A stretch of 64,000 bases of DNA from Polyangia bacterium (lineage in GTDB: Bacteria > Myxococcota_A > Polyangia > Nannocystales > Nannocystaceae), in NCBI GenBank assembly GCA_030424595.1, contig JAUHWG010000026.1, forward strand, positions 62,001 through 126,000, read 5' to 3'. Under the pieces are notes generated by a model. That model was not told where the DNA came from. It was given only the letters and a program-made list of their open reading frames with translations, and searched no databases. Shown here piece by piece: positions 62,228 to 64,000 of the stretch. Position numbers and translations under genes: made by a program. Position 1 is the first letter of the stretch, and each line of letters opens with the position of its first letter.

Positions 62228-63699
62228 GCGCCGCCAAGCGCCCGCCAGCGTCGGGCCTCTTCCGTCGGATCTACCTGACCTTCGTCGGTACGGTGATCAT
62301 CTTCGCCGGGCTCAACGCCCTCTTGGTGCTGGTCGCCAGCTCCCGCTTTGACGACGCCTGGGTCGCGGACGTCGACGAGGCGTTCGAGGCGATCGAGCCC
62401 GATATCGTCGCCCACCTAGACGACCCCGACGCGCTCGACCGCGACCTGCGGCGGATGGCCGAGCGCTACGATCTTCGCCTGGGGCTCCGCTCGCCGAGGG
62501 GCACCTACCTCGCCGGGACCCGGGATCTCCCCCCTCCCCCGCGCCGCCGCCGGCTCAACCGCCTCGACAACGGCAAGCCCGTGGTCATGCGCGGCCCGCG
62601 TTTCGGCCCGCCGATCCTCCACTGGGGGATCCGCGGCTCAGAGCCGGGCCGCGGAGACCAGCGCCGCCTGGTCGCGGTGCTCACCGCGGACGCCGGCGAT
62701 CCCGGACGCTTTCGCTGGATCGTCGGCGGCGCCGTGCTCGGCCTCCTGGTGATGCTCGGCCTCGGCGCCCTGCCCCTCGCGCGCTCGCTCGTCCGCCGCC
62801 TCGCCGCGGTCGAGGACGGCGCCGAACAGATCGCCGACGGCGCCCTCAGCCATCGCCTGCCCTTGCCCCCGGGCGGCCCGCGCGACGAGGTCGACGGCCT
62901 CGCGGCGACCTTCAATCGGATGGCGGAGCGCCTCGAGCGGCTGGTCTCGGGGCAACAGATCCTCCTCGCCAACGTCTCCCACGAGCTGCGGACCCCGGTC
63001 GCGCGGATGCGGGTCCTGGTCGAGATCCTGGAGGAGCGCGTCGAGCTCCTCGGCCAGCGCACGGGCGACGCAGAGGCCCCGCTGGTCGGCCGTCTCTCGC
63101 GAGGGCTCGGCGAGCTCACCGAGGACCTCAAGGAGATCCAGGCGCTGATCGGCGACCTGCTGACCAGCGGGAAGCTCGAGCTCGCCGCCGACGGCGGTGT
63201 CGAGCGGGCGCCGCTGGTCGCCGCCGAGCTGACCGAGCGCCTCGCCGATCGCTTCGCGGCCGTCGGCTCTGCGGAGCCGCCGGATCTCGTGCTCCAGGGC
63301 GACCCGATGCTGCTGGAGCGCCTCCTCTCCAACCTCCTCTCCAACGCGCGGCGCGCCTGCCCCGAGGGAGAGATCACCCTCCGGGCCGCGGCCACGGCCG
63401 ACGGTGGCGCGATCTTCACGGTCGAGGATGAGGGGCCCGGTATCCCCGTCGCCGACCGCGAGGCGATCTTTGAGCCCTTCTCTCGCCTCGACGGCGCCCG
63501 CGACCGCGACCAGGGCGGTGTCGGCCTCGGCCTCTACCTCTGCCGCCAGATCGCCCGCGCCCACGGCGGGACGATCGTCACCGAGGACAGGCCCGATGGA
63601 GCCCGCGGCGCCCGCTTTGTCATCACCCTCCCGGCCGCGCTGCCGGCGACGGGTCCGACCGCCGGAGCAGAGGCGAAGACGCCGGCCCCCCCCGCCTGA
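62224..63699 (+). CDS. membrane sensor histidine kinase
   Basis: The 491-residue protein has two membrane helices (IYLTFVGTVIIFAGLNALLV near 17-36 and WIVGGAVLGLLVMLGLGALP near 165-185) around a periplasmic sensor of about 125 residues. The sensor is Arg/Pro-rich (RDLPPPPRRRRLNRLDNGKP). HAMP (AVEDGAEQIADGALSHRLPL), HisKA with the phospho-His in LLANVSHELRTPVARM, and HATPase_c (LLSNLLSNARRACPEG, EDEGPGIPVADREAIFEPFS, GVGLGLYLCRQIARAHGG) follow. All catalytic boxes are intact. The layout is of the CpxA/BaeS envelope-stress type. The stimulus is unknown. Confidence 0.95.
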   Translation: MSAAKRPPASGLFRRIYLTFVGTVIIFAGLNALLVLVASSRFDDAWVADVDEAFEAIEPDIVAHLDDPDALDRDLRRMAERYDLRLGLRSPRGTYLAGTRDLPPPPRRRRLNRLDNGKPVVMRGPRFGPPILHWGIRGSEPGRGDQRRLVAVLTADAGDPGRFRWIVGGAVLGLLVMLGLGALPLARSLVRRLAAVEDGAEQIADGALSHRLPLPPGGPRDEVDGLAATFNRMAERLERLVSGQQILLANVSHELRTPVARMRVLVEILEERVELLGQRTGDAEAPLVGRLSRGLGELTEDLKEIQALIGDLLTSGKLELAADGGVERAPLVAAELTERLADRFAAVGSAEPPDLVLQGDPMLLERLLSNLLSNARRACPEGEITLRAAATADGGAIFTVEDEGPGIPVADREAIFEPFSRLDGARDRDQGGVGLGLYLCRQIARAHGGTIVTEDRPDGARGARFVITLPAALPATGPTAGAEAKTPAPPA

Positions 63700-63752
63700 C
63701 CCGGCGAGCTCGCGCGCCCCGCAGCGGCGGTTTCGATCTACTCTCTGCGGCC

Positions 63753-64000
63753 ATGGAAGCCTACCAAGCGGCCTTCGTCGACCTCCTCGTCCGTCATCAG
63801 GTGCTCCGCTTCGGCGACTTCACCCTCAAGTCCGGGCGGCGCTCCCCCTACTTCGTCAACGCAGGCCAGCTCCGCACCGGCGCTGCGATCGGCGGCCTCG
63901 GCGAGGCCTACGCGGCGGCGATCCTCCGCCACAAGCTCCCCTGCGACCTGATCTTTGGACCCTCCTACAAGGGCGTCCCGCTCGCGGTCGCCACCGCCAC
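63753..64000 (+). CDS. pyrE: orotate phosphoribosyltransferase, N-terminal part
   Basis: ATG at 63753 opens a frame that runs off the window: MEAYQAAFVDLLVRHQVLRF, GDFTLKSGRRSPYFVNAGQL, LGEAYAAAI and DLIFGPSYKGVPLAVATA. These are the signature blocks of PyrE (FTLKSGxxSPYFxNAG and FGPxYKGIPLA), which converts orotate and PRPP to OMP in pyrimidine synthesis. The PRPP loop lies beyond the edge. It starts 53 bp after the histidine kinase stop. Confidence 0.93.
   Translation, partial: MEAYQAAFVDLLVRHQVLRFGDFTLKSGRRSPYFVNAGQLRTGAAIGGLGEAYAAAILRHKLPCDLIFGPSYKGVPLAVATA

Overview
The window is GC-rich chromosomal DNA from a myxobacterium-like organism (Myxococcota, most likely the Nannocystis/Plesiocystis/Enhygromyxa side). 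This is inferred from the codon usage, several Ser/Thr protein kinases, a sigma54-type activator, a kinase/AAA/histidine-kinase giant, AgmX-like zinc-ribbon proteins and many Thr/Asp/Ser-rich or Cys-rich lipoproteins. There is no prophage, CRISPR array or rRNA operon. One tRNA (His) is present.

Layout. 1-5.3 kb: the start of an alpha/beta hydrolase, about 800 bp of decayed DNA, and a kinase/FG-GAP gene that has lost its kinase N-lobe. 5.3-15 kb: secreted lipoproteins, a zincin, an NlpC/P60 peptidase, a CapA-like protein and a Sua5-type tRNA-modification enzyme. 15.1-16.7 kb: an inverted-repeat mobile element holding an IS1380-like transposase remnant. 16.7-27.2 kb: a kinase, thioredoxin 2, a metallophosphoesterase, an S9 peptidase coupled to a UvrD-type helicase, and two lipoproteins. 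27.4-33.1 kb: a 1,714-residue pseudokinase/ATPase/GAF/histidine kinase, followed by a short selenoprotein gene that ordinary gene calling splits at an in-frame TGA. 33.5-46.5 kb: envelope proteins of unknown function, a papain-like protease, an activator lacking GAFTGA, a short-chain dehydrogenase and a polytopic membrane protein. 47-48 kb: tRNA-His and a YaiL-type protein. 48.1-58.2 kb: an mpl-GNAT fusion, then a nuoJ-K-L-M-N-plsC cluster. 58.3-64 kb: three zinc-ribbon proteins, a two-component pair and the start of pyrE.

Three things stand out. (1) The gene at 32770-33111 reads as an ArsC/thioredoxin-fold protein with a U-x-x-C site; it has a perfect Shine-Dalgarno and a SECIS-like hairpin just after the TGA. 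(2) The nuoJKLMN set lacks the other complex I genes, and its L, M, N and K products have lost most of the charged residues that the proton-pumping families need. A Pro/Thr/Gly-repeat protein is translationally coupled between nuoL and nuoM, and a small Cys-rich exported protein lies between nuoJ and nuoK. (3) Two families of short repeats end in CTAG, and at five genes that CTAG supplies the TAG stop codon. The elements therefore sit exactly at gene ends without disrupting them.

All identifications come from reading sequence and recalling family motifs. No database search, folding or alignment program was run. Start codons differing from the longest open frame are explained in each entry.
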